Part shown: one piece after another, positions 34,500 to 44,782 of the stretch
Layout of the letters: each line of letters opens with the position of its first letter
Numbering within the stretch: the first letter of the stretch is position 1
Assembly (NCBI GenBank): GCA_902651635.1
Contig: CACRSC010000012.1
Span: 325,911-389,910 of the forward strand
Source of the DNA: Mastigamoeba balamuthi
Lineage: Eukaryota > Evosea > Mastigamoebida > Mastigamoebidae
DNA length: 64,000 nucleotides
Direction: 5' to 3'
Notes under the pieces: generated by a model
Told to the model about the DNA's origin: nothing
The model's input: only the letters and a program-made list of their open reading frames with translations
Database searches by the model: none
Translations under genes and position numbers: made by a program

Positions 34500-37400
34500 C
34501 TACGCTAGATTGTCTGGCACGTCATCTGGCTGCTCGACTCCCGGCGCTAGCTCGAATCCGCCACTCCTCGCCAGCACCGTAGCGCTCTGCAGTCCGCCAG
34601 CAGCAGAGGTTGCCAAGGCCGGCGCAATGACGTTGCTCCACGGCCCGCTCGCCGACAGAGCGCGGGGGTCGCCGACCACAAACAGGTGCCGCCTGGCACG
34701 CGTGATGGCGACGTTGAGGCGCTTTGGGGACTCGACGAATCCGCCCAGGCTGCCGGTTCTGCAACAAGACACGACGATGACGTCCTTCTCTGCGCCCTGG
34801 AACGCGTCGACCGTCGACACTTGCACCTTGGCGAAGTCCGCTGAACAGAGACCCTGCGAGATCAGCGCGGCCTGCGCCTTATATAGCGCGATGACGCCGA
34901 TCTGGTCGTCGGCGACGCCGCTCCGCTCCAGGCAGCGCACGACAGCGACGGCGGCACGCGCCTCGGACTCGTTGTAGACGCTGCCGGAGCGCTGGTCGAC
35001 CTCCTCTCGGCCTCCTCCGTCGCTGACCACCAGGACGACAGGCGGCAGCCCAGCGACGAGTGCGCCCCTCTGCTCTTCGCTGACGCCGTCGAGAAGCTTC
35101 CCGCTGTAGAACAGCCTGTTCGAGATAGCGCTGATTACCGGATGGCACTGGGCAGCAAACGTGTGAGAAACGAAGCAAAGGTGGTGTGGTGTTCCTACCC
35201 TGTACTGTGTCCGCAGCATCACGGGCTGGAGGCCGCCGCGCATGAGGCGCAGGAAGAGGGTCTTCTCGAGGCCAGACACGTCCGCTTTCTTGCTGTCCTC
35301 GTTGTCCCTGTCGTCGAGCGGCGAGGACGACAGCAGCACTGGCCTCAGCTGCATCGGGTCTCCCACGGCAACAAAGTGCTTGCACCCGAACCGAGCGAGC
35401 GGCAGGAGGCTGAGTGGCTCCACCATCTGGCTCGCCTCGTCCAGGAACACGATGCTGAACTTGCAGTCCTCGAGAACGGGGAAGACGCACGCAGCACACG
35501 TGGACCCGACGACTCGCACCGTCTTGACGAGCTCTCTCCGCTGGGCGACCCTGCCTTCCGCAATCTCCTTCAGCTCCTGCCGTATCGACGCAGCGTCCTC
35601 GGCAGTGGTCTCGGGGTCCTTGAGGAGCTCCCGCAGCTCTGCGGCGTCGCTCTCGTCATCCGAGACCCCGTGAAGGCTCTGGGAGAGCAGGCGCCTCGAG
35701 ATCTTCTTGCGGCTGCCGACACGCAGGAACGACTTGAATTCCGCGTCCAGGAGACCGAGGAGAACGCGGTCCACGGCCGTGTTGGTTGCCGCAGCGATGA
35801 GGATCCGCGTTTCGGTGTCGCCCGCGACTGTCAGAAGTGCGTCGAGCAGCATCGCCAGAACTACCAGCACGAAACTCTTGCCAGAGCCGAACACGCCGTG
35901 CACCAGCACGGGGCCACTCTCCGCAGGGCTGAGGACCCATTTGACACACTCACGGACTACACTGCGTAGGAGGTCGTCTCAGAGACAGTCGGTCAGTGGT
36001 AGTGGGGTTCGTACGATTCCTGGTCGTCGTTCAGGTGGTACCTGCTGACGAAGTCCTCGACGATGGGGAGCAGGTCCGGTTTGGTAGCAGCGCTGTCGAG
36101 TACTTTCTGGCCCTGCAGCGATCCGCCGATGATGTCGCAGAGGGCGGGGCACTTGACGGGGCTGAGCGACGCCAGGTTCTCGAGCATAGCTATCTCGGTA
36201 GATGCATGCGGGCCGTGCAGTGCGTAGAACTCCCCTGCAGCTGGCAGTGTTCCCTCGACAGCGGCGACTTCAATCTCCATGTTCCTGGACGGGCCGTGGA
36301 ACAGGCTGCGAGCGATGCACATGTCTCCGACTGGGCCGTCCGTTGTCAGACCCGAGCAGAGAACCCACAGGTCGTCTTTGGCGAAGCTGGCAAAAGACAG
36401 TCAGGACGAAAACCACGAGGTCAGCCGGTGGAGCTCACGCAGCGGACTTCTCCTTGGAAGACGGCAGCACGAGGTACGTTGTCCTGTTGTACCTGCGAAC
36501 AGTACACCCCGGGTACACCACAACCCCGGCGCCCCTGAGGGCGTCGATTTCGCGGGTCTTGAGCTCTGTGGCCTCCTTGGGTTCGCAGCCGTGGTCTGTC
36601 TGCTGCTGGGTTGCTGCTGGGCCAGCCTGGTCCGCCCACCAGAAACACCCCTTGGGGCACTTGTAGTACTTCTTCCCGTTCTTGGACGTCTGCAGCTTTG
36701 CAGCCACGCCGGGGTGCGCACATCCTCGCGAGTCCGACGCACAGCACCCGTAGAACCTTGAGTTGCGGCAAGCCGCGCCGCGTGAGCACACACCGAGAGG
36801 GGAGACGTGAGCACACACCGAGAGGGGAGAGAGGCATGGCTCACTTGGTTGCGATTTGCTCCAGCATGAGGTTGAGCTCGTGGCGCAGTGCGCTTGTGAA
36901 CGCTGCTCCCGCGCTTATGTTAGCGCCGTGGAGACAGTTGGTGCGCACCTGTGCGGTAGTCCAGGAGGCCCTCGAACATGTCCGGGATCTGGGGCCGCTG
37001 GTTTGCGTTGCTCTCACACCCCGACCTCGTCGGGAACGACAGCTGGCATCCCCTCGCAGCCAGTTGCACCGGTGCCGGGGACTGTGATAGCCCGCGCGGA
37101 TTCTGGCCGCTTTCGCGTATTCGCGCAGACTCGTCCGACAGCCTCCGCCTCTTGGCCAGCATCGCAGCAGGCGTGGCGCTCGGGGAGGGTCGGGTGTCCG
37201 CGTGATCCGGTGGCACTCGCTTGAGCGCCGGTGCAGCCTCCGCCTGGCCGGTCCCCTGCGTGGCGGAGGACAGAGGGCGGGGGCTCTTGAAAGGCGCCCT
37301 GGAGAGCCCGATGCGCCTCCTCGGCACGACGCTGGCTGAGGCAGCAGCCGCTGCCTTTGGGATGGCGCTGGGCGGGTGCGTGGCCACTACTGCGGCCTCC

Positions 37401-38178
37401 CCGGCGTCGAGCTCATCGCCCACGTCGTCCAGGACGACGGGAAGGTCCTCGGGCTGCTGCTGCTCGCCCATGACGACCTCGTCCCTGCCGACAGCCTCGT
37501 CCCGAGCAACGGCCTCGCGCTCGCAAGGAGCTGCTCCCCGCAGGAGTGCGAGTATCTGCGACACTGCGTCGAGTGGTGGGCATCAGTGCGTGCCGTGCAG
37601 CCCCCAGGCCCCGTCTGGCACCGTCTCTGGGCTCGTCTGCCACTCGCACCTCGTCCCCGGCCGCTGCACCGCACACTGCGACACGGCACCCGCCCCGTCA
37701 GAGCTGAGGCGATGCGACACTGCCGCGAGGGAGTGGGGGGATGGGGAGGTGGCCACCCACCTTCAGCGGTCGCGTCGACCGCGGGGGCCTGGGGCACGGC
37801 TGCTGGGGCGTGGCGGGTGTCCTCTCTGAGGGGCCGCACAGCGAGCATGAGGCCCCCTCTGCTCCGCGCTGCTGGCCTGCGCCGTGCCACGGGGGGCGGC
37901 TGGGCAGCCGGCTCCGTGGGGGGCGCCGGTGCGGGGCCCTGCAGCTGCTCAGAGTCGACGGAGACGAGGAAGGCGTCGAACTCGAGGTCGGAACCGGCGC
38001 CCAGAGACGACGCCTGGGAGCCGCGCAGGAACGTGCAGTCGAGCGTCTGCGACGACGAGTCCAGCAGCAGCGCACGGCCGTTGGACGGCGTGAAGCGCAG
38101 CGTGCCGTCCTGCCAGCGCTTGGTCTTCTGGGTCTTCTGTTTGGTGTAGAGGACCGCGAACACACGGTTCTCTCCCAT
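34500..38178 (-). CDS. ZGRF1: ZGRF1-type DNA helicase (DUF2439 - zf-GRF - SF1 helicase)
   Basis: The start is at 38178 (MGENRVFAVLYTKQ). The first exon carries the DUF2439 domain (VLYTKQKTQKTKRWQDG, then LDCTFLRG). A Pro/Ser/Ala linker follows. Then come the family block CQLSFPTRSG, IPDMFEGLLDYR and FTSALRHELNLMLEQIA, and the GRF zinc finger (CAHPGVAAKL, GKKYYKCPKGCFWW, exon ending at 36439). Exon 36386-36015 has FAKDDLWVLCSG and ALCDIIGGSLQG. Exon 35961-34500 is the SF1 helicase: HGVFGSGKS (Walker A), FLDEASQM, VGDPMQLRP, LRTQYRVG, DAFQGAEKDV and VAITRARRHLFVVGD. The introns at 36387-36438 and 35962-36014 match in phase. ZGRF1 unwinds recombination and crosslink-repair intermediates. Every known block of the family is present in order. 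Exons between 36.8 and 37.6 kb are approximate. Confidence 0.88.
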
Positions 38179-38252
38179 TTTTTCGGGATTTACTGCAAAG
38201 ATACGCAGACAGGAAAGCGAAAATCTGCACACCCCGTGGAGAGAAAAAAGAA

Positions 38253-38324
38253 TGGTCCCACCAGGTATTGATCCTGGAACCCTCGACACGTCAAGTCGAT
38301 GTGATGCCACTACACCATGAGACC
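38253..38324 (-). tRNA. tRNA-Val (anticodon GAC)
   Basis: Read on the minus strand, GGTCTCA and TGGGACC pair as the acceptor (one G-T pair). The A box reads TGGTGTAGTGG. The anticodon stem TCGAC/GTCGA encloses TTGACGT, giving anticodon GAC. The T stem is CCAGG/CCTGG with loop ATCAATA, where TTC would be normal at the start. The D arm matches eukaryotic tRNA-Val. GAC is an unusual valine anticodon for a eukaryote (AAC is standard). The altered T loop leaves some chance that it is a pseudogene. Confidence 0.75.
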
Positions 38325-38539
38325 ATCTCACGAACTCAGGGAAAGTGTTTTTCCGAGTCTTGACATACACGGAGAGTAAATATCTTCGAAGATTGCAGAT
38401 ATTCGTTGGAAACGTGGACCTGAATTGCGTCAGGAGATGACTCAGGGTCGTGTATCGGCTTTTCTTTTCTTTTCTTTCCCCGGCTCCACCAGGTCTTCAG
38501 ACCGAACACATCTCGCACTACCCACCACTTTCACCACCG

Positions 38540-41509
38540 ATGGACTTCGTTTCCAAGGTCCGTGCAGCCCAGGAGCGCACTGGCTCGCTGCTCTGCCTCG
38601 GCCTCGACCCGGCGCTGACCAAGCTCTCGACCGAGGACGAGCTCGTCGCCTGGGGAGTCTCGCTCGTCGAGCGCTGCCACGACGTCGTCTGCTGCATCAA
38701 GCCCCAGATGGCCTTCTACGAGGCCCGTGGCTGGCAGGGTCTCCGGGTTCGCTCGTTTTTTCCCTTTCAAAACCGCGCATGAACCGCAGAAGAAAACAAA
38801 TCAATGCGGAAATAATGCAGAATCCCTCCACCCCCGTGCGTACGTGCGCCCTCTGACGCACGCGGCTCCTGCGCTGTGCGCCCCCAGGCCCTCGAGAGGA
38901 CCCTGGCCGCGATCCCTGCCGACGTCCCCGTGCTCCTCGACGCGAAGCGCGGCGACATCGGCTCCACGGCCGAGGCCTACGCCTCTGCGTTCCTCTCGGA
39001 GAAGGCGTTCAACGGGTGAGCTCCGCCACTGCCCCTCCTGCCCGTGCTCCTGCTCGCGTGGTGGCAGTGCCTGACCCCCCTGGTCCCTTCCACCGTGTGG
39101 CCTCCGCCTTGCAGCAAGCCTGTGGACGCCGTGACCGTGAGCCCGTACCTCGGCAGCGACAGCATCAAGCCGTTCCTGTCGTACCCGGGCAAGTTCGCCT
39201 TCGCCCTGTGCCACACCTCCAACCCCAGCGCCGCCGAGGTTCGCCGCGACACGCCCACTATCTCGTCCCCACCGGATCTCTCCCCCCTCGCGCATCTTCA
39301 ATGACGGTTCATTGAACATTCAAAGACAATGTCGCTAACTGCGCGCCTCCCCTCCTCCTGCTCCTCCCCCGAGAGCAGCTCCAGAAGGTCTCGACGACCG
39401 AGGGCGACGCCGTGTACGAGCGCGTCGCGTCGCGCAGCTGCCAGTGGGGCGACGCGAGCCAGGTCGGCCTCGTCGTCGGCGCCACCGTCCCCGTCGTCCT
39501 CGAGCGCGTCAGGCGCGCCTGCCCCGACCGCTGGCTGCTCGTCCCGGGCGTCGGCGCGCAGGGCGGCGACCTCCGCGCCGTCCTCAAGGCCGTCCGTGCC
39601 GCCGGCACCGGTGCCTCGCCCGTCATCATCCCCGTCAGCCGCGCGATCCTCAACGCCGAGGACCCCAAGGTAACTCGCCCCCTCAGACCTATCTATCACC
39701 ACCGTTTCCCGTGCACCGTCTTGCGTCCGTGTTGCCACAGCCCTAGCCCCCTCTCTCGGGCGTGGTCCAGGCACACCCGCTGGCCCGCCCAATGTCGTGC
39801 TACTACTGTTCTAGTGCTTCGTTTGAGTTCTTGTTGTGGTCAGCAACTCAGCAAGCAAATGTTATCGCCTGCAGGCTGCCGCGTACAACCTGGCCGCGGA
39901 GATCCGCAAGATCCGTGAGGAGCTCGCGGCGGCGCCCGCGGACGCCGTCGAGGAGAAGCCGCACCACGCGAAGCAGATCGCGGTGGAGCTGCAGCGCTCG
40001 GGCTGCCTGTGCTACGGCGACTTCACGCTGGCGTCGGGCAAGAAGTCCAACTTCTACATCGACCTCAGGCTCGTCCCCAGCAGCTCGGCGATGTTCTCGC
40101 GCGTCGTCAAGGAGTACAGCGCCATCGTGCGCCGCCTCTCGTTCGACCGCATCGCCGGAGTGCCCCTGGGCGCGCTGCCGCTGGCCGCCGGCGTCGCTCT
40201 GGAGCTCCAGAAGCCCCTCATCTACCCGCGCAAGGACGTCAAGGACCACGGCCGCTCCCGCGAGGTCGAGGGCGTCTACCAGAAGGGCGACGTCGCCGTC
40301 GTCGTCGAGGACCTCGCCACGAGCGGCGGCAGCGCCCTCGAGGCCGTCGAGAAGCTGCGCAACGCCGGGCTCATTGTCCGCGACGTTGTCGTGCTGATCG
40401 ACCGTATGCAGGGCGCCACCGAGCGCCTCGCCGAGCACGGCCTGCGCCTGCACAGCGTCGTCCGCGTCAACAGCGAGGGCGTCTTCGACGTCGCGCCCGA
40501 GCAGCCCCTGCCGCTCGCGAACCTGCCCGTCAAGGACATGATCACGACGATGATCGGCGGCGTCAAGTTCCCGACGTGCCTGTGGAACGCCTCGGGCGCC
40601 CTGTGCGAGACGGAGGAGCACCTCCGGAACCTCGACGCGCAGGAGGGCTGCGGCGCGGTGCTGACCAAGACGTGCACGCTGGCGCCCCGCAAGGGCAACC
40701 CGCTGCCGAGGTGGCACTGCAACCTGGCCATGTCGATCAACAGCATGGGCCTGCCCAACGCCGGCGTCGAGTTCTACGCGGGCATCGCCGAGAACGGCGG
40801 CAACGGCCGCAGGTTCCGCAAGCCCCTGATCATCAGCGCGACGGGCATGTCGTTTGACGACACGCGCCAGGTGCTCGAGCGCCTGTCGCAGATCCCCGCG
40901 GGCCAGTACGACCTGATCGAGTTCAACCTCAGCTGCCCCAACGTGCCCGGCAAGCCCCAGATCGCCTACGACACCGAGTCGATGCGCAAGTACCTCGAGC
41001 TCATCTCGGGCATCGTCAAGGTGCCGTGGGGCGTCAAGCTGCCGCCCTTCTTCGACCCCGTCCACTTCGAGGTCGCCGCCGGCGTCCTCTCGCAGTACGC
41101 CGAGCGCGGCCTGACGTTCGTGACGTGCGTCAACAGCCTGGGCAACGGCCTCGTCATCGACCCGCTCTCCGAGGAGACTGTCATCGCCCCGCGCGACGGC
41201 TTTGGCGGCGTCGGCGGCAGCATCATCAAGCCCAACGCCCTCGCCAACGTCCGCATGTTCCGCAAGCTGCTGCCCCCCTCGGTGGCCATCATCGGCTGCG
41301 GCGGCGTCGAGACGGGCGTCGACGCGTTCGAGCACATCCTGGCCGGCGCCAGCGCGGTGCAGATCGGCACGGAGCTCGTCAGGAAGGGCACGGGCTGCAT
41401 CGAGCGCGTCGCGACGGAGCTCGCGGCGTTCATGTCGCTCAAGGGCTACAAGTCGCTGCAGGACTTCCAGAACCACCTCAAGACGCGCCCCGCCGAGGCC
41501 AACCTCTGA
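38540..41509 (+). CDS. Trifunctional OMP decarboxylase - orotate phosphoribosyltransferase - dihydroorotate dehydrogenase
   Basis: Five exons join in frame (38540-38746, 38888-39015, 39115-39238, 39379-39669, 39875-41509) for 794 residues. Part 1 is a type 2 OMP decarboxylase: [35 protein letters not shown] with the catalytic Asp/Lys, [10 protein letters not shown] and PGVGAQGGD. Part 2 is [22 protein letters not shown] and the PRPP loop [17 protein letters not shown]. Part 3 is class 1[41 protein letters not shown] with the active-site Cys, [14 protein letters not shown] and [17 protein letters not shown]. Class 1A enzymes are cytosolic and use fumarate as electron acceptor. The three parts are the last three steps of de novo UMP synthesis, ordered in reverse. 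OMPDC-OPRT fusions occur in kinetoplastids and stramenopiles; the added DHOD is uncommon. All key residues look intact. Confidence 0.95.
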
Positions 41510-41824
41510 GGCGCATCGCGAGAGAGAACATCATCCTAATAGAACAAGGCTCTTATCACAAACTCGCCTTTCCACGCTACCTGTTTAGTGCCATCTTGCC
41601 TTGCTTTCGGACGACCCAATGGGGAAGATGAGTGTACTTTTCTCTTTGGCATCACACGCGATTTGACATACATGTACTATCAACCAAAGGCCAACCCCGT
41701 TTCCGCGCTCCGTTCGTTCGGGTATCGACAGATTTTTTCCGATTTTGCCAGGCAGATACGGTCCCGTTAGCGTATCGCGGGTCAATTTATTCTAATCCGC
41801 CGCCCGTTGGCCACCGCCCAGCCG
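41510..41824. other. Intergenic, no gene recognised
   Basis: This is the 3' flank of the pyrimidine fusion gene and promoter region of the PARP gene. No repeats or RNA genes are visible. Confidence 0.4.
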
Positions 41825-43604
41825 ATGGAGGCACCCAACGCGCGCATGTTCTCCGGCCTCAACGTCGCCATCGTCGGTACACCCCCCCCCGCGCACCGAC
41901 GCCGCTGCTCCGCTTCTCGTTCTTCTTTCCGTTTGCCCGCACGGCTGTTTCGCATTCCTCGGCTCTCGGGACCGCGTCTCACCGCAAGAACCCGTGCACA
42001 CACGCGCGCACTCTGGCCAGGCGGCCTGATGAAGAGGACCGCGCAGGAGACCAGAGAGCTGCTGGAGAGCGGCGGGGCGAGCGTGTCGCGGGACGTCACG
42101 CGCGGGGTGACGCACGTGCTGACGTCGCGCGAGATGGAGCTCGTCGTGCAGAACGACTTCAAGGCGCAGTTCTGGCCCGGCCTCCGCGAGAGCCTCGAGC
42201 GCGCCTCGGCCCTGCGCGTCCCCGTCGTCGACGAGGAGTGGCTCGACGCCTGCGCGGCCCGCAAGAAGCGCGTGCGCGAGGCCCCGTACAGGCTCTTCGC
42301 CTCGGAGGACTCCTCGTCCGAGCCCCAGTCCTCCCTCGACCCCGTGAGCTCCTCCTCCTCCTCCTCCTCCCCCACTGCGAGAGAGCTGGCTGTGACGCTG
42401 CTGACGGGCACCGCACAGAGGGTGCAGGACCTCGTGACGCTGCTGTTCGACGAGTCGGAGATGGAGAGGGCGCTGACGGAGATGAGCCTCGACGCGAAGA
42501 GGCTGCTGGGAAGCGTGACGGCGGAGAGCATCAGGCAGGCGTACAGCGCTCTGGCCGAGCTCGACGACCTCGTCCGCTGCCCCGTGCCCACGAACCCCGC
42601 CCAGAAGTCCTCGCACGTGCAGAAGTGCGCAGCAGACGGGGGCCCGCAGCCAAGTGACACACTCGGCCCCCGCACAGGATCAGAGAGCAGTCCGCGAGGT
42701 TCTACTCGGCGATACCGCACAGGGACGAGGTGCCACTGAACACCGCCGATGCGGTGCAGGGGAAGCTCAAGATGCTCGAGGCGATCAAGGACGTCGAGGC
42801 TGCTGCGCGGTGCCTGCGCGAGGGGCGCTCGGCAGTGGCTCCCGGGGCCAGCGCGGTGGACGTCAAGTACAGGATGCTGCACTGCGACATCACGCCTGTC
42901 GAGAAGCACTCGCAGGAGTACGCCATTGTCGAGCAGTACCTGAACAACACGCACGCAGCGTCGCACAGCAACTTCAAGGTGGAGATAGAGGGCCTCTTCA
43001 AGGCACGCCAGCGACAGGCTAGCAATGCTCGCAATCTGACGGCGACTGGCAGGTAAAGCGCGAGGGTGAGCAGGAGCGCTTTGACAAGTATGCGAGGCTG
43101 CCGAACCACAGGCTGCTGTGGCACGGGTCGCGGTTCACCAACTTCATCGGCATCCTGACTCAGGGGCTCCGCATCGCCCCGCCAGAGGCCCCCGTCACCG
43201 GGTACTTTCTGGGAAAGGGCGTCTACCTCGCGGATATGTCGTCCAAGAGCGCAGAGTACTGCCACGCGACGTCGGAGAACCCGACGGGACTGCTGCTGCT
43301 GTGTGAGGCTGCGCTGGGTCGCTGGTTCCAGCTGGCACACGGCAAGCACATCCGCAAGCAGGACCTCGACGAGGCGGGATTCCACTCGACCAAGGGCTGT
43401 GGCATGACTGCCCCAGACCCCACGTTCGACCTGGTGGCAACAGAGGGGTTCATCGTGCCACTGGGGCGCGAGGCAGAGGCGGGCGTTCTTTTCTCGGAGC
43501 TGGACCACAACGAGTACATCGTGTACGACGAGGCCCAGGTAATGCTGCGCTACCTGATCAAGGCCAACTTTGTCTTCAACAACTCATCCACCGTCAAAAT
43601 CTGA
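41825..43604 (+). CDS. Poly(ADP-ribose) polymerase, BRCT-PRD-ART (PARP4-like), 510 aa
   Basis: Exons 41825-41876, 42021-42624, 42678-43002 and 43053-43604 keep one frame. An N-terminal BRCT domain (GLNVAIVG joined to GLMKRTAQETRELLESGGA, then GVTHVLTS and VVDEEWLDAC) is followed by a serine run. Next is the helical PARP regulatory domain (VQDLVTLLFDESEMERALTE). The catalytic ART domain has LLWHGSRFTNFIGILTQGL, TGYFLGKGVYLADMSSKSAEY and the last-strand Glu in NEYIVYDEAQV, so the H-Y-E triad is complete. There are no zinc fingers and no WGR domain. BRCT-PRD-ART is the front half of vault PARP (PARP4), without its VIT and vWA domains. The enzyme would attach ADP-ribose chains using NAD+, probably in the nucleus. 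The 50-bp intron at 43003-43052 has a GC donor (AAG|GCACGC). Confidence 0.9.
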
Positions 43605-44782
43605 GTGCCAGCAAAGCCACAGGGGAAGTTCGCACTCGGCCTTGCCTTGCCTCACATTTGTGAACCATCAGCGAACGACCAAGGCTGTTCCAATATCACT
43701 GTTTGGTCGCTCAGTCAAATGGGGGGTCACGAACAACCGGAAGTAAATCGACAGCTGCCACCCTTCACTGGGTGTCGGGGGTGCAGCCAACCACTCGTGG
43801 TCAGAGCAGCCCCGTTTGCTGTCCTTGCCACAGGATCCACCTGGCCCAGCATCCCAGCTAGGTCGGCAGCATACGGGATGAGTCGGTTTAGGTACCTCCC
43901 GAACACAACCCATATCTTTTCAATCAACTGCTGTTCCTGACCTATTCTACATTTATTCTCAGTGTCACACTCGTAGATGGAGATAGACGCTTGCCTGTCT
44001 ACAACTCACCGTCTCCAGCGGGTTTCTGGCTCGCTCTGAGTGCCGGAGGCGGGGGCCGATATCGCTGCAAGATATTTGCTACGTGGGTGGCAGCGACGCT
44101 TCGAATGCCGGATACGAATCCACCTGGCTGCGGAGGCCCCGTCCCCTTCATTATTCCAAAACGCCCTTTCTCTCACACACGCTCTCAAAACTCCTCCCTG
44201 TTCTGCCCACGCGAGACGCCCGACCGAGGACCCCCCGCCGAGGGCGAACAGCACGGGCCCCTCCCCGACCCTCGGCAATCGAGCGCGTGTGGCTTCTCCC
44301 CTGAGGCGTTCGAGACTCCAACAGCTCCCAGCGGCCCCTGACTGTCGCTGTGCGTTCAGAAGTGCGACGCCGAGGCCACGCCCCAGTACGCCCAAGGGTT
44401 CGTCTCACGCAGAGGCTTGCAGCGCGCTGCTTCTGGACGACATTGCGACGAGTGCATTGCCATCCCCGGAGCCCGCAGCTCGATTGTGTCTCTTCGTAGA
44501 CTCAGCCCCACTGAATCAGGGCAGCTGGGGTCCGCTCTGCGTCGGTGACATTGCGTCGGCACGACCTCGTACGCCCACTGCGCGTCTGTTCGAGCCGACG
44601 TCATCGACCGACACGTCACGGGCCGACAGCGATGACAGAATCGCGCCACTCGGGGACCGCACATCGTGGCCGACCTCTCTCCAGGAAAACGGCGTGTACG
44701 TCATAGCATGCCGTCACCGATGATCTCACACCCGAATCGACAGAGAAGAGAGAGGAGCGCAGGCAGGGGCACGTGCAGCCAC
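43605..44782. other. Unassigned stretch before the tandem array
   Basis: No gene can be supported firmly. An open frame on the plus strand (44040-44723, 227 residues) has a segment LLDDIATSALPSPEPAARLC that is mildly like a frame in the downstream repeat unit (VLDGDSSLLGPDHGVAFCLG). It may be an exon of an undetected gene or a chance ORF in GC-rich DNA. Confidence 0.3.
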
